Assembly: GCF_023740735.1 (NCBI RefSeq)
Contig: NZ_JAMRXH010000001.1
Span: 62,001 to 126,000 of the forward strand
DNA: 64,000 nucleotides
Direction of reading: 5' to 3'
Origin: Nocardia sp. CDC159
Lineage (GTDB): Bacteria; Actinomycetota; Actinomycetes; Mycobacteriales; Mycobacteriaceae
Positions 1 to 8,421 of this stretch are shown here, in pieces (positions within the stretch are counted from its first letter, which is position 1; each line of letters starts with the position of its first letter). The notes under the pieces were generated by a model that ran no database searches, was not told where the DNA came from, and worked only from the letters and a program-made list of their open reading frames with translations. A program made the translations under genes and the position numbers.

Positions 1-300
1 GATCTGCGCTCGCTGGTGCCGCTGGACGAAGCCACCATCCTGGAGTCGGTGCGGCGCACCCGGCATGCGGTCGTCGTCCACGAGGCCGTGCGGCGCGGCG
101 GATTCGGCGCGGAACTGGCGGCGCTGCTCGGTGAGGAGCTGTTCGACGAGCTGGCCGCGCCCGTGCAGCGGGTGGCCGGGGCCGATACGCCGATCCCGTA
201 CGCCAAATCGCTCGAGGACGCCTTCGTCCCGGGACCCGCGCGCATCGTCGCGGCGGCTCGGCATGCGCTGGCGCGTTCCACCAGTCGCGTCGTGAGCTGA
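1..300 (+). CDS. 2-oxoacid dehydrogenase E1 component, beta subunit (C-terminal part)
   Basis: The reading frame is open from base 1 and ends at TGA 298-300, so only the last 99 residues are in the window. They look like the C-terminal transketolase-like domain of E1-beta (AcoB/BkdB/PdhB type), with VVVHEAVRRGGFGAELAA followed by the usual R-V-x-G-x-D-x-P-I-P-Y tail. With E1-alpha this subunit would decarboxylate a 2-oxoacid and pass the acyl group to a lipoyl domain. A free lipoyl-domain protein at 6268 in the same operon could be its partner. The natural 2-oxoacid cannot be told from this fragment. The next gene starts ten bases downstream. Confidence 0.85.
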   Translation, partial: DLRSLVPLDEATILESVRRTRHAVVVHEAVRRGGFGAELAALLGEELFDELAAPVQRVAGADTPIPYAKSLEDAFVPGPARIVAAARHALARSTSRVVS

Positions 301-309
301 GGGGTCGGC

Positions 310-1851
310 GTGGCATACGGGCTGGACGCGGCGGCACGGCGGAACCCCACGGGCGTCGCCGTCACCGACGAGGCGGTGGAATGGACCTGGCCGCAACTGA
401 ATTCGATGGTCAATCGCGCGGTCGGCTGGCTGCTGTCGGCGGGCATCGGGGCCGGGCAGCGGATCGGCGTGTTCGCCGAGAACGGGACCTATACGGCGCT
501 GGCCCATCTGGCGGCCACCTACGCGGGCCTGTCGGTGGTGCCGATCAACTATCAGCTGACCCCGGCCGAGGTCCGGCACATTCTCGACGATGCGGCCGTG
601 CACACGGTGCTGTGCAGCGCCGGCACCGCCGCGGTGGCGCGGGCGGCGAGCGAGCGCGTGCGTGTAATCGCCTGGGGGACCGGCGAATCCGACGGGATCG
701 CGTCGCTGGAGCGGCTGCTGGAGCGGTATCCGGACGTGGAGCCGTCGCCGGAGATCGCACCGGCCGCGCCGCTGTACTACACCTCGGGCACCACCGGCGT
801 CCCGAAGGGGGTGCGGCTGCCCGACCAGATGTTCCCCGGCGGCCGCACCATGATCGAGCACGTCGAACGCATCGAGGGTTCCCCGGTACGGCCGACGGGA
901 CGGCACCTCGTCGTGGGGCCGATGCATCACACCGGCCCGATCGGTGGGGTGCGTGGGCTGACGGTGGGCAACCCGCTGGTGGTGCTGCGCAAATTCGACG
1001 CCGAGCGGGTGCTGCGGCTGATCGAGCGGTATCGAATCGAGGGCACGATGATGGTGCCCACGCACTTCTCCCGGCTGCTCGCGCTGTCCGAACAGGTGCG
1101 AAATCGCTACGACATCAGCAGTATTCGCACCATCGTGCACACCGGTGCGCCGTGCCCGGTGCTGGTGAAGCGGGCCATGATCGCGTGGTTCGGGCCGGTG
1201 CTGCGCGAGGCGTACGGCTCCACCGAGGTCGGCACGGTCACCATGATCGACTCGGCGGAATGGCTCGCCCATCCGGGGTCGGTGGGCCGGGTTATGCCGG
1301 GGTACGAGCTGACGATTCGCGACGAGCGCGGCGCGGTTCTCGGCGCGGGGGAGCAGGGGCTGGTGTGCGTGCGCTCCCTCATCGGTGCGCAGCCGAGCTA
1401 TCACAACGATCCGGACAAGACCCGGCGCAGCTATATCGCCGAGGACGTGTTCGTCGTCGGGGAGATCGGTTTCCTGGACGAGGAGGGCTATCTGTATCTC
1501 ACCGATCGTGCGTCGGACATGGTGGTCAGCGGTGGGGTGAACGTCTATCCGGCCGAGGCCGAGACCGTGTTGCGCGCCCATCCGGGGGTCTTCGATGTCG
1601 CGGTGATCGGGATTCCGCACGCCGATCTCGGGGAGCAGTTGTGCGCGCTGGTGGTCGCGGGGGCCGCGCGGCCGACGGCCGAGGAACTGATCGCCTGGTG
1701 CCGGGACCGGTTGGCGCACTACAAGTGTCCCGCCCGCGTGGAGTTCGTGGATACCGAGCTGCGCAGCGCCATGGGCAAGATCGACAAACGCCGTCTGCGC
1801 CGCGAATATCTGGCCCGCCGCGGCGCGGTCACGGCGGGAGGTGGCGAGTGA
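310..1851 (+). CDS. Class I adenylate-forming acyl-CoA ligase
   Basis: A 513-residue AMP-forming ligase, normal length for the family, starting at GTG 310. The P-loop YYTSGTTGVPKG lies near residues 156-167, the YGSTE motif near 300, the hinge region YLTDRASDMVVSGGVNVYPAE near 395-415 and the catalytic C-terminal lysine in MGKIDKRRLR near 493. It should activate a carboxylic acid to its acyl-AMP and then to the CoA thioester in the cytosol. Its place before two acyl-CoA dehydrogenases and a thiolase-like protein suggests it loads the substrate of this catabolic operon. The substrate is not readable from sequence; steroid side-chain, isoprenoid or branched acids are possible. Confidence 0.9.
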   Translation: MAYGLDAAARRNPTGVAVTDEAVEWTWPQLNSMVNRAVGWLLSAGIGAGQRIGVFAENGTYTALAHLAATYAGLSVVPINYQLTPAEVRHILDDAAVHTVLCSAGTAAVARAASERVRVIAWGTGESDGIASLERLLERYPDVEPSPEIAPAAPLYYTSGTTGVPKGVRLPDQMFPGGRTMIEHVERIEGSPVRPTGRHLVVGPMHHTGPIGGVRGLTVGNPLVVLRKFDAERVLRLIERYRIEGTMMVPTHFSRLLALSEQVRNRYDISSIRTIVHTGAPCPVLVKRAMIAWFGPVLREAYGSTEVGTVTMIDSAEWLAHPGSVGRVMPGYELTIRDERGAVLGAGEQGLVCVRSLIGAQPSYHNDPDKTRRSYIAEDVFVVGEIGFLDEEGYLYLTDRASDMVVSGGVNVYPAEAETVLRAHPGVFDVAVIGIPHADLGEQLCALVVAGAARPTAEELIAWCRDRLAHYKCPARVEFVDTELRSAMGKIDKRRLRREYLARRGAVTAGGGE

Positions 1852-1900
1852 TGACGTCGCGGACATCGAGGGGCGCAGGCCGAAGTCGCAGGAGGCGTCG

Positions 1901-2992
1901 ATGAGCGCGGCCGAAACCGCGGCGGCGATGCCGCGGCTGTTCGAATTCACCACCGAGCACGAGGCCCTGCGCGAGGTGATGCGGCGGTTTCTGGGAGCCC
2001 ACGCCGGTGCTGGTGACCGCCGGGCGAGCTGGGAGCGGCTGGTCGCCGGGCTGGGCCTCGACGAGGTCGTTTTCGGCCCGTCGGACGGCGAAACGGCCTT
2101 CACCGCAATAGAACTGGCCATCGTGGCCGAAGAGGCCGGGGCGGAACTGTTCGGTGGGCCACTGGTATCGGCCGCGGCGGTGGGGCCGCTGACCGCGCGG
2201 TGGCCCGGTGCGGACCTGCGTGGCGGGAAAGCGCTTCCCGCGCTCGGTGTCTCGATGGCGGGGGCCGATCCGGCGCTGCGGTCGAGTCGAGACGGCACCC
2301 GGGTCTCGGGCCGGGTGGAACCGGTGTGGGATCTGCCCGGGGCGCGGGTGATCGTCTGTGACGTCGCGGTCGGCGGCGAGGTCGGTGTGGTGGCGCTGAA
2401 CGCCTACGCACCGGGAGTCGCGGTCACCGAACTGGGTGGCCTGGACCTCTCCCGGGGCCTCGGCCGCGTCGAATGTGCCGATGCCCCGGTGCTGTTCGCG
2501 CTCAGCGGAACCGCGGCCGCCACGGTACTCGCGGCCGCCCGCCGCCGCGCCGAGCTGGTGCTGTCGGCCGAACTGCTGGGGCTGGCCCAGCGGGTGCTGG
2601 ACCGCACGGTGGAATACGCCAAGGGAAGAGTGCAATTCGGCCGCACCATCGGATCGTTCCAGGCGGTCAAACATCGTCTCGCCGACCTGCTGGCGAGCGT
2701 GGAGCTGACCCGCTCGGCGGTCTACAACGCCGCGTGGAGCCTGGCCACGGACCCGGTCTCGGTGCACACCGATGTGGATCTGGCCGCCGCGGCGTCCGTG
2801 GCCACCGAATCCGCCCTGACGGCAACGAAATCCGCGGTGCAACTGCACGGCGGTATCGCCATCACCTGGGAGCACTGGGCGCACCGGTACCTGCGCCGGG
2901 CGCATGCGGTGTCGGCACTCACCGGCGGCCCCGCCCACCAGCGGGGTCGGCTGGCCGATCTGATCGATCTGCGGGACGGACGGTATGACTGA
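1901..2992 (+). CDS. Acyl-CoA dehydrogenase subunit, ChsE1-like
   Basis: This 363-residue protein has the acyl-CoA dehydrogenase fold; RVQFGRTIGSFQAVKHRLAD and QLHGGIAITWEHWAHRYLRRA in the C-terminal half are typical flavin and substrate-site segments. I chose ATG 1901 because AGGAGG lies five bases upstream; a longer in-frame GTG at 1841 overlaps the ligase and is less well placed. It overlaps the next dehydrogenase by eight bases. Paired short dehydrogenases encoded side by side in actinobacteria often form alpha2-beta2 enzymes such as ChsE1-ChsE2 of cholesterol side-chain breakdown. I infer the same architecture here. The product would be a 2,3-enoyl-CoA. Confidence 0.85.
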   Translation: MSAAETAAAMPRLFEFTTEHEALREVMRRFLGAHAGAGDRRASWERLVAGLGLDEVVFGPSDGETAFTAIELAIVAEEAGAELFGGPLVSAAAVGPLTARWPGADLRGGKALPALGVSMAGADPALRSSRDGTRVSGRVEPVWDLPGARVIVCDVAVGGEVGVVALNAYAPGVAVTELGGLDLSRGLGRVECADAPVLFALSGTAAATVLAAARRRAELVLSAELLGLAQRVLDRTVEYAKGRVQFGRTIGSFQAVKHRLADLLASVELTRSAVYNAAWSLATDPVSVHTDVDLAAAASVATESALTATKSAVQLHGGIAITWEHWAHRYLRRAHAVSALTGGPAHQRGRLADLIDLRDGRYD

Positions 2993-4124
2993 CGAGGACA
3001 CCCTGGCCGCGTTCGGCGCGGAGGTCGAGCGGTGGGTGCGGGCCAATCTCGCCGCGATGCGGGCGAGCGGGCGCTGGTACGCGGAGCTGAGCGCACGCGG
3101 GTGGTTGGTGCCGCACTGGCCCGTGGAGTTCGGCGGCGCGGGACTGTCGAGCGAGGAGAGCGCGGTGGTGCGCGCGGTGCTCGCGAAGTATCGCGCCGAC
3201 CTGCCGCCGCAGCACTTCGTCCCGATCACCCTGGTAGGGCCGGGGTTGCTGACCTGGGGGACAACCGAACAGCAGCGGCGGTATCTGCCGGGCATCGCCT
3301 CGGGCGCGGATATGTGGTGTCAGCTGTTCAGCGAGCCGGGCGCCGGGTCGGATCTGGCGAGCCTGGCGACGCGAGCGGTACCGACCGATGACGGCCGGTG
3401 GATCGTCACCGGACAGAAGGTGTGGAGCTCGTTCGCCGATATCTCCCGCTACGGACTGCTGCTGGCCCGCACCGATCCGGATCGGCCGAAGAATGCCGGG
3501 CTCACCTGCTTTCTGCTCGATATGAGCCTGCCCGGGGTGACGGTGCGGCCGCTGCGGCAGCTCACCGGCGACGAGCATTTCTGCGAGGTGTTCCTCGACG
3601 AGGTCGAGGTGTCCGACGCGGCCCGGCTCGGTCCTGCGCACGAGGGCTGGCGGGTGGCGCTGTCGACGCTGCACGCCGAGCGTTCGGGACTGTCCGGCGA
3701 CTCCGAGGCCGCGGGTGTCGCCCTGGGGCCGGTGCTGGCGGCGGCCCGGAGCAGCGGTGCCTGGTGTGATCCGGTCGTGCGCGACCGACTGACCGGGCTG
3801 ATCGCCACCCAGCACGCCCTGTCCCTGACCACGCGGCGGGTGCGCCCGGGCGACGCGCGGGGCTCGGTCACCAAACTCGTGCAATCCGAACTGGCGCAAC
3901 GGATCTGCGAGCTGACCTTCGAGACGGCGGGTCCGGCCGCGGCCTGCTGGGACGGGGACGAGCTCGGCCCCGAGGCGTTCGGGCTGCTCGACAGCCGCCG
4001 CCTCACCATTGCCGGTGGCACCTCGGAGATCCAGCGCACCATCATCGCCGAACGCGTGCTGGGCCTGGATCGCGAACCCGATCCGGATCGCGGTCGCCCG
4101 TGGCGCGACCTGCGGCGCGGGTGA
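2985..4124 (+). CDS. Acyl-CoA dehydrogenase, partner subunit
   Basis: A 379-residue acyl-CoA dehydrogenase. It shows the N-terminal LVPHWPVEFGGAGLSSEE segment, the central LFSEPGAGSDLASL and VTGQKVWSSFA signatures near residues 105-150, and the C-terminal AGGTSEIQRTIIAERVLGL FAD/tetramer motif. Start ATG 2985 overlaps the previous stop, which implies translational coupling and fits a heteromeric enzyme with the 1901-2992 product. Electrons would pass to an ETF or possibly to the ferredoxins encoded downstream. The family call is firm; the substrate is unknown. Confidence 0.9.
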   Translation: MTDEDTLAAFGAEVERWVRANLAAMRASGRWYAELSARGWLVPHWPVEFGGAGLSSEESAVVRAVLAKYRADLPPQHFVPITLVGPGLLTWGTTEQQRRYLPGIASGADMWCQLFSEPGAGSDLASLATRAVPTDDGRWIVTGQKVWSSFADISRYGLLLARTDPDRPKNAGLTCFLLDMSLPGVTVRPLRQLTGDEHFCEVFLDEVEVSDAARLGPAHEGWRVALSTLHAERSGLSGDSEAAGVALGPVLAAARSSGAWCDPVVRDRLTGLIATQHALSLTTRRVRPGDARGSVTKLVQSELAQRICELTFETAGPAAACWDGDELGPEAFGLLDSRRLTIAGGTSEIQRTIIAERVLGLDREPDPDRGRPWRDLRRG

Positions 4125-4128
4125 GCCG

Positions 4129-4470
4129 ATGCTGCCCACCGACCCCACGGTGACCGTGCGCCCCAAGGGAATTCGCTTCGCCGCCGCCGCGGGCAGCACC
4201 GTCATGGCCGCCGCCGCGGCGGCCGGATACCGCTGGCCGACCGTCTGCGGCGGCGTGGGGGACTGCCGGGTCTGCTATGTCGAGGTGCTCGAACATCCGG
4301 AGCGGCTGTCCGAACCCGACGCGCACGAGCGGGCGGCCATCGCCGAACTCACCGGCACCCTGGGCAGCCGCGGGCAACACGTCCGGCTGGCATGCCAGGC
4401 CGTCGTGCACGGCGATGTCGTCGTGCTCAAACGCGGGGTGCGCCCCGAATCGGGAGGACATCGACCATGA
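4129..4470 (+). CDS. Plant-type 2Fe-2S ferredoxin
   Basis: A 113-residue protein with the cysteine spacing of a [2Fe-2S] ferredoxin: CGGVGDCRVC (C-x5-C-x2-C) followed by RLACQ about 50 residues later. I use ATG 4129, four bases after the previous stop; the frame is open further upstream, but that part overlaps the dehydrogenase and has no ferredoxin features. It probably carries electrons for an oxygenase or the flavoprotein dehydrogenases of this operon. Its stop overlaps the next start as ATGA. No oxygenase component is visible in the window. Confidence 0.85.
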   Translation: MLPTDPTVTVRPKGIRFAAAAGSTVMAAAAAAGYRWPTVCGGVGDCRVCYVEVLEHPERLSEPDAHERAAIAELTGTLGSRGQHVRLACQAVVHGDVVVLKRGVRPESGGHRP

Positions 4471-4895
4471 CGACCCGGGCCATCGATGCGGCCATTCTGG
4501 AACTGGCCGACGGCGAGATTCGCCTGCTCGGCGGCCGCTGCGCCGAGTGCGGCGAAATCCAGTTCCCCGCCGCCGAATCCTGCCGCCGCTGTGGCGGGGA
4601 CCGGACCGCGGTCGTGCGGCTGTCCCAGCGTGGGTTGCTGTGGAGCTGGACCGTGCAACGCTTTCCGCCGCCGAGTCCGCCCGCCGTGCCACGCGGGGAG
4701 GAGTTCCAACCCTACGGCGTGGGCTATGTCGAACTGCCGGGTGAGGTGATCGTGGAGGCGCTGCTGACCGAATCCGATCCGGCGCGACTGCGGATCGGGA
4801 TGTCGATGCGGCTGGTTCCGCTCGAGGTGCTCACCCACTGCGGCGAACCGGCGACCACCTTCGCCTTCGCCCCCGTCGAACAAGGAGATCGGTGA
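4467..4895 (+). CDS. DUF35 OB-fold protein with zinc ribbon
   Basis: This 142-residue protein starts at ATG 4467, overlapping the ferredoxin stop. A rubredoxin-like zinc ribbon, CAECGEIQFPAAESCRRCGG, sits near residues 27-47, followed by an OB-fold. DUF35 proteins pair with thiolase-fold enzymes. ChsH2 of cholesterol catabolism, for example, supports both a MaoC-like hydratase and the Ltp2 aldolase. A thiolase-fold gene follows directly, overlapping by one base, so the two products very likely form a complex. The DUF35 domain may act as an acyl-CoA-binding scaffold for a retro-aldol or thiolytic step. Confidence 0.85.
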   Translation: MTTRAIDAAILELADGEIRLLGGRCAECGEIQFPAAESCRRCGGDRTAVVRLSQRGLLWSWTVQRFPPPSPPAVPRGEEFQPYGVGYVELPGEVIVEALLTESDPARLRIGMSMRLVPLEVLTHCGEPATTFAFAPVEQGDR

Positions 4896-6040
4896 TGCCA
4901 CCCGCCGCCGTCATCGGAATCGGTTGCCGCCCCTTCGGCCGCTATCAGGACACCACCGTGCGCGAGGAGGCCGTGCGCGCGATCCGCGCGGCGCTGCGCG
5001 ATGCGGGGGTGGGCTGGGAGGCGATCGGATATGCGGTGGGCGGCAGCATGTCCGGCGGTCCGGCCGATACCCTCGTGGCCGACCTCGGCCTCACCGGGGT
5101 GCCGTTTCTCAATGTCTTCAACGGCTGCGCCACCGGCAGCAGCGCGCTGAGCTCGGCGGTACACGCCCTCGCCGCCGGGGCGGCCGAGCTGGCGGTCGTG
5201 GTCGGCTTCGACTCCCATCCGCGCGGCGCGTTCAGCATCCGGCCCGAGCAGATGGGTCTGCGACCCTGGTACGGCGCCACCGGAATGGCCTTGACCTCAC
5301 AGTATTTCGCGCTGAAGATCCAACGCTACCTCTACGAGCACGACCTGCCGCCCCGGCTGCTGACCGTGGTGGCCGCCAAGGCATTTCGCAACGGCTCCCG
5401 CAACCCCAACGCGTGGCGGCGAAAATCGCTGTCGGAGGCCGAGATCGACGCCTCGATGATGCTGAGCGATCCGCTGCGGCGATATATGCTCTGCTCTCCC
5501 GGGGACGGGGCGACGGCGCTGGTGCTGTGCCGGGCCGAGCGGGCGGCGCGCTATCGGCCCGATCCGGTGTATGTGGCGGCCACCGCCATTCGCACCCGCA
5601 CGCCCGGATCGTTCGAGGTGTTGAGCCCCTCGCTGTCGATCCAGCGGGGCCCGAGCCCGACCGTGGCCGCCGCTCGCGCCGCGTTCGAACAGGCGGGCAT
5701 CGCGCCGGAGGAGGTCGATATCGCGCAGGTGCAGGACACCGACGCCGGGGCCGAGCTGATCCATCTGGCCGAAACCGGGCTGTGCGAACACGGCGAGCAG
5801 ACCGATCTGATCGACCGCGGCGCAACCGAACTCACCGGCGCGCTGCCGATCAATACCGACGGCGGCTGCCTGGCCAATGGCGAACCGATCGGGGCGTCGG
5901 GACTGCGCCAGATCCACGAGAACGTTTTGCAACTGCGCGGTGCGGCCGGGGCGCGCCAGATCACGCGGCCGCCCCGGGTGGCGTTCTCCCACGTGTACGG
6001 AGCCCCCGGGCTGAGTGGCTGCACGCTGCTCACCCGATGA
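4895..6040 (+). CDS. Thiolase-fold lipid-transfer/aldolase-like protein
   Basis: A 381-residue SCP-x/Ltp2-type thiolase-fold protein. The nucleophile region NVFNGCATGSSALSSAV places the active cysteine near residue 79, and the C-terminus ends in GAPGLSGCTLL as in this subfamily. ATG 4895 is preferred over GTG 4892 because AGGAG lies seven bases upstream of it. With the DUF35 protein it would cleave the chain-shortened acyl-CoA by thiolysis or, as in Ltp2-ChsH2, by retro-aldol cleavage. The two reactions cannot be separated by reading alone. Its stop overlaps the region leading into the next ferredoxin. Confidence 0.85.
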   Translation: MPPAAVIGIGCRPFGRYQDTTVREEAVRAIRAALRDAGVGWEAIGYAVGGSMSGGPADTLVADLGLTGVPFLNVFNGCATGSSALSSAVHALAAGAAELAVVVGFDSHPRGAFSIRPEQMGLRPWYGATGMALTSQYFALKIQRYLYEHDLPPRLLTVVAAKAFRNGSRNPNAWRRKSLSEAEIDASMMLSDPLRRYMLCSPGDGATALVLCRAERAARYRPDPVYVAATAIRTRTPGSFEVLSPSLSIQRGPSPTVAAARAAFEQAGIAPEEVDIAQVQDTDAGAELIHLAETGLCEHGEQTDLIDRGATELTGALPINTDGGCLANGEPIGASGLRQIHENVLQLRGAAGARQITRPPRVAFSHVYGAPGLSGCTLLTR

Positions 6041-6054
6041 CGAAAGGAGCGGAT

Positions 6055-6252
6055 GTGCGCGTTGTCGTGAATCGCGAGCTGTGCGTGGGCCACGGCCTGT
6101 GCGAGGCGGCGGCCCCGGAGCTGTTCGAGGTCGGCGACGACGGCATCGCCCGGGTGCTGCGGCCCGGCGTCCCCGACGAATCCGCCGCCGCGACCGCGGT
6201 GGCCGACTGCCCCGCGCGGGCGCTGCGCATCGAGACCCGAGACGGCAGGTAG
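6055..6252 (+). CDS. 3Fe-4S type small ferredoxin
   Basis: A 65-residue ferredoxin with CVGHGLC near residues 10-16 and a final ADCP, the pattern of actinobacterial [3Fe-4S] or [4Fe-4S] ferredoxins that serve cytochromes P450 and acyl-CoA pathways. I chose GTG 6055, with GGAG five bases upstream; the in-frame ATG at 6037 would add six residues and lacks a ribosome site. It is the second ferredoxin of the operon. That suggests an electron-demanding step beyond plain beta-oxidation, although no P450 or Rieske oxygenase is encoded here. Confidence 0.85.
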   Translation: MRVVVNRELCVGHGLCEAAAPELFEVGDDGIARVLRPGVPDESAAATAVADCPARALRIETRDGR

Positions 6253-6267
6253 GAGAGGCGAAGACCG

Positions 6268-6498
6268 ATGGAGATCAAAATGCCCAAGCTGGACGTCTCG
6301 ATGACCGACGGGACCTTCCTGGGCTGGCTGGTGCCCGACGGCGGCGCGGTATCGGCGGGCGAACCGCTGTACACCGTCGCAACGGACAAGGTGGAGACCG
6401 AGATTCCCGCCCCCTCCGATGGCATCCTGCGCCACGGCGCGGCCGAGACCGATACCGAGTATCCGGTCGGCACCACGCTCGGCATCCTGGAGATGTAG
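6268..6498 (+). CDS. Free-standing lipoyl-domain protein
   Basis: A 76-residue protein that is nothing but a biotinyl/lipoyl domain. The TDKVE turn puts the modified lysine at residue 41, and the ends match the N-terminal lipoyl domain of E2 acyltransferases (EIKMPKLDVSMTDG). No E2 core is attached. Together with the E1-beta at 1-300 this suggests a split 2-oxoacid dehydrogenase whose lipoyl carrier is a separate polypeptide, or an E2 whose catalytic part is encoded elsewhere. It follows the ferredoxin by 15 bases, with a GGAGAGG ribosome site. Confidence 0.85.
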   Translation: MEIKMPKLDVSMTDGTFLGWLVPDGGAVSAGEPLYTVATDKVETEIPAPSDGILRHGAAETDTEYPVGTTLGILEM

Positions 6499-6527
6499 GC
6501 GGGAAAGCCCCTCCGGATAATGAATAG

Positions 6528-7205
6528 ATGACGCAGCGCAAACCGGCCCGCAACGGTCCCGGTCGTCCCGCCGGAATCGACAGTGTCGAAACGCGCAGGC
6601 GCGTGATTCACGCGGCCATTCGCTGCTTCGCCCAATCCGGCTACGGACCGGCGACCAACAGCCAGATCGCCGGGGTCGCGGGCGTGACCGCGGGCGCGGT
6701 CTACTACCACTTCGGCACCAAGGACGGACTGTTCGCCGCGGTGTGCGACGAGGTGTACGGCACCATTCTGCAGCGCGCCCAGGCCCGGACCACCGACGCC
6801 CGCTCGGTGCGTGAACTGCTGCGCGCGGTGCTCGAGGTATCGATGCTGATCAACCACGAATCCCCGGAGCTGGCCGGTTTCGTGGTGACCGCGCCGATCG
6901 ATGCCCGCCGCTATCCCGAACTGTCGCAAGCCTATTCGCGCTGGGCCACCGCCATGCACGACTCGCTCACCGACTCCGTGCGCGCGGGCCAGCAGGCCGG
7001 GGCGATTCCCGCCGATCTGGATCCCGGACAGGTCGCGCGGATGATCACCGCCCTGGTCGACGGTTTCGCTCACGCCGCGGCCGCCAGCGATCCGATCTCC
7101 CTGGACACCCTGGTGCTGCTGTTCGAGACGCTGGTGCTGGAGAACGAGGACGTCCGAAGGGTCGGTCAGGAGCGGGATCCGGTGTCGTCGCGGCGAATTC
7201 GGTAG
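6528..7205 (+). CDS. TetR-family transcriptional regulator
   Basis: A 225-residue TetR repressor. The N-terminal helix-turn-helix spans about residues 24-70 (VIHAAIRCFAQSGYGPATNSQIA ... AGAVYYHFGTKDGLF, given in two parts), followed by an all-helical ligand-binding domain. It lies 29 bases after the lipoyl gene on the same strand and is therefore probably the last gene of the catabolic operon and its local regulator. An acyl-CoA ligand would be usual in this setting. Its 3' end overlaps the convergent CGNR gene by 40 bases. Confidence 0.85.
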   Translation: MTQRKPARNGPGRPAGIDSVETRRRVIHAAIRCFAQSGYGPATNSQIAGVAGVTAGAVYYHFGTKDGLFAAVCDEVYGTILQRAQARTTDARSVRELLRAVLEVSMLINHESPELAGFVVTAPIDARRYPELSQAYSRWATAMHDSLTDSVRAGQQAGAIPADLDPGQVARMITALVDGFAHAAAASDPISLDTLVLLFETLVLENEDVRRVGQERDPVSSRRIR

Positions 7206-7693
7206 GCGCGCTGGCGGACCGTGTTCGCGCAGGTGCGCGGATTGCAGTAGCGGGCGGAGCGATTGCGGGTGGTGTCCCAGAACGCGATCGCGCACCGCTC
7301 GTGCGAGCACAGCTTGAGGCGATCGCTCACACCCGCCGCGCAGGCGTACACGAGGTCGGCGGCGATCGCGCCGAGGAAGGCGTCGATACCGGACCCGAGG
7401 GGTCGTAACCGCCAGGCATTGTCGGCGACCTCCACTCCGAGCGTGACCCCACCGAGCGCCGAAGCCCGCGCCGGTTGCGGATCGGCGAGGGCGGCCACCC
7501 AGGCGCGGACGGCCGTGCGGAACTGCCGGAGGCGTTCGAGGGCGGTGTCGTCGACCGTGGCATCGCAGCCCATCTCCCGCAACCAGCGCTCGGCCTGCTC
7601 CGGCGTCGCCAGCTCGTCGTCGTGGCCGAGGTAGGCGATCGTGTTGGCCAGCGCCCGGGCGCGGCGCAGGGAGGCGGGCATCGACGAGGACAT
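7166..7693 (-). CDS. CGNR zinc-finger regulator with ABATE domain
   Basis: A 175-residue protein. The N-terminal about 120 residues fit the ABATE ligand/stress domain; the C-terminus carries the CGNR zinc finger (LCSHERCAIAFWD, then RYCNPRTCANTVRQRAYR), with four cysteines able to hold zinc. These proteins are thought to be DNA-binding regulators. Start ATG 7693 has no ribosome site, and TAGACT ends seven bases upstream, so a leaderless transcript is likely. A near-perfect palindrome at 7724-7750 overlaps its putative -35 region and the promoter of the divergent reductase gene, so I infer that it regulates both. Confidence 0.8.
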   Translation of the reverse strand: MSSSMPASLRRARALANTIAYLGHDDELATPEQAERWLREMGCDATVDDTALERLRQFRTAVRAWVAALADPQPARASALGGVTLGVEVADNAWRLRPLGSGIDAFLGAIAADLVYACAAGVSDRLKLCSHERCAIAFWDTTRNRSARYCNPRTCANTVRQRAYRIRRDDTGSRS

Positions 7694-7723
7694 GAGTCAT
7701 AGTCTAGGCCCTACCTGATGTGA

Positions 7724-7750
7724 TAACGTTCTAAGCAATTTAGAGCGTTA
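7724..7750. promoter_or_regulatory. Inverted-repeat operator between CGNR regulator and reductase
   Basis: Arms TAACGTTCTAA (7724-7734) and TTAGAGCGTTA (7740-7750) are inverted with one mismatch and a five-base spacer. The element lies in the 71-base divergent intergenic region and would cover the promoter of the CGNR gene, so the CGNR protein is the natural candidate to bind it. Confidence 0.7.
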
Positions 7751-7764
7751 CGAGAGGTGAGACC

Positions 7765-8364
7765 ATGAAGATAGGTTTTCTCGGCGGTGGCAATGTGGCT
7801 CGGGCGCTGGCGCGGCTGGCCGAGGGGGCGGGCTGTGAAACGCGGTTGAGCGGCCGGTCTCCGGCGGGGGCGTTCGCCGCCGCGGCCGAATGGGCCGATG
7901 TGGTGGTGATCGCCGTGCCCTTCGAGACCGCGGGCGAGGTCGTCGCCTCCGTGCGGGAATTCCTCACCGGCAAGATCGTGATCGATGCGACGAACCCGGT
8001 GACCGCCGGCGACTGGCGTCCGATACCGCTCGGCGAGGGTGGTTCGGCCGCCGAGGTCATCCAGGCGGCGGCGCCCGAGGCGATCGTGGTCAAGGCGTTC
8101 AACGCGATCTTCGCCGACGTCATGACCGCACCGGCGGTGACCGAGCCGACGGCGCGGCGGGTCACAGCCTTCATCGCCGGACCGGCTCCGGCCGCGGACC
8201 GGGTGGCCGAACTCGCCGACCAACTCGGCTTCGCCCCGGTACAGGTCGGCGAGCTCGCGAACTCCCGGCTGCTGGAGTCGATGGCACAGCTGAACATCGC
8301 GATCGCGGTGGGCCGCAACGGCGGAACGGGCAAAGCGTTCTACTACGACTCGGTCGCCGCATGA
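7765..8364 (+). CDS. NADPH-binding F420-dependent-reductase-like oxidoreductase
   Basis: A 199-residue Rossmann protein beginning MKIGFLGGGNVARAL (GxGxxG-type nucleotide loop), with VVIAVPFE and DATNPV segments characteristic of the NADPH:F420 oxidoreductase (Fno)-like family. The C-terminal part keeps the short helical region of that family. It probably moves hydride between NADP and a flavin/deazaflavin or acts on a small organic substrate; members are often induced with CGNR, TetR or HxlR regulators. ATG 7765 has GAGAGGTGAG upstream. It is divergent from the CGNR gene and shares its palindrome. Confidence 0.7.
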   Translation: MKIGFLGGGNVARALARLAEGAGCETRLSGRSPAGAFAAAAEWADVVVIAVPFETAGEVVASVREFLTGKIVIDATNPVTAGDWRPIPLGEGGSAAEVIQAAAPEAIVVKAFNAIFADVMTAPAVTEPTARRVTAFIAGPAPAADRVAELADQLGFAPVQVGELANSRLLESMAQLNIAIAVGRNGGTGKAFYYDSVAA

Positions 8365-8421
8365 GCGCGTGATCGGTGCGGCCATTGACGGGTGGGCATG
8401 GCATTGAGAGGATCGCATCAG

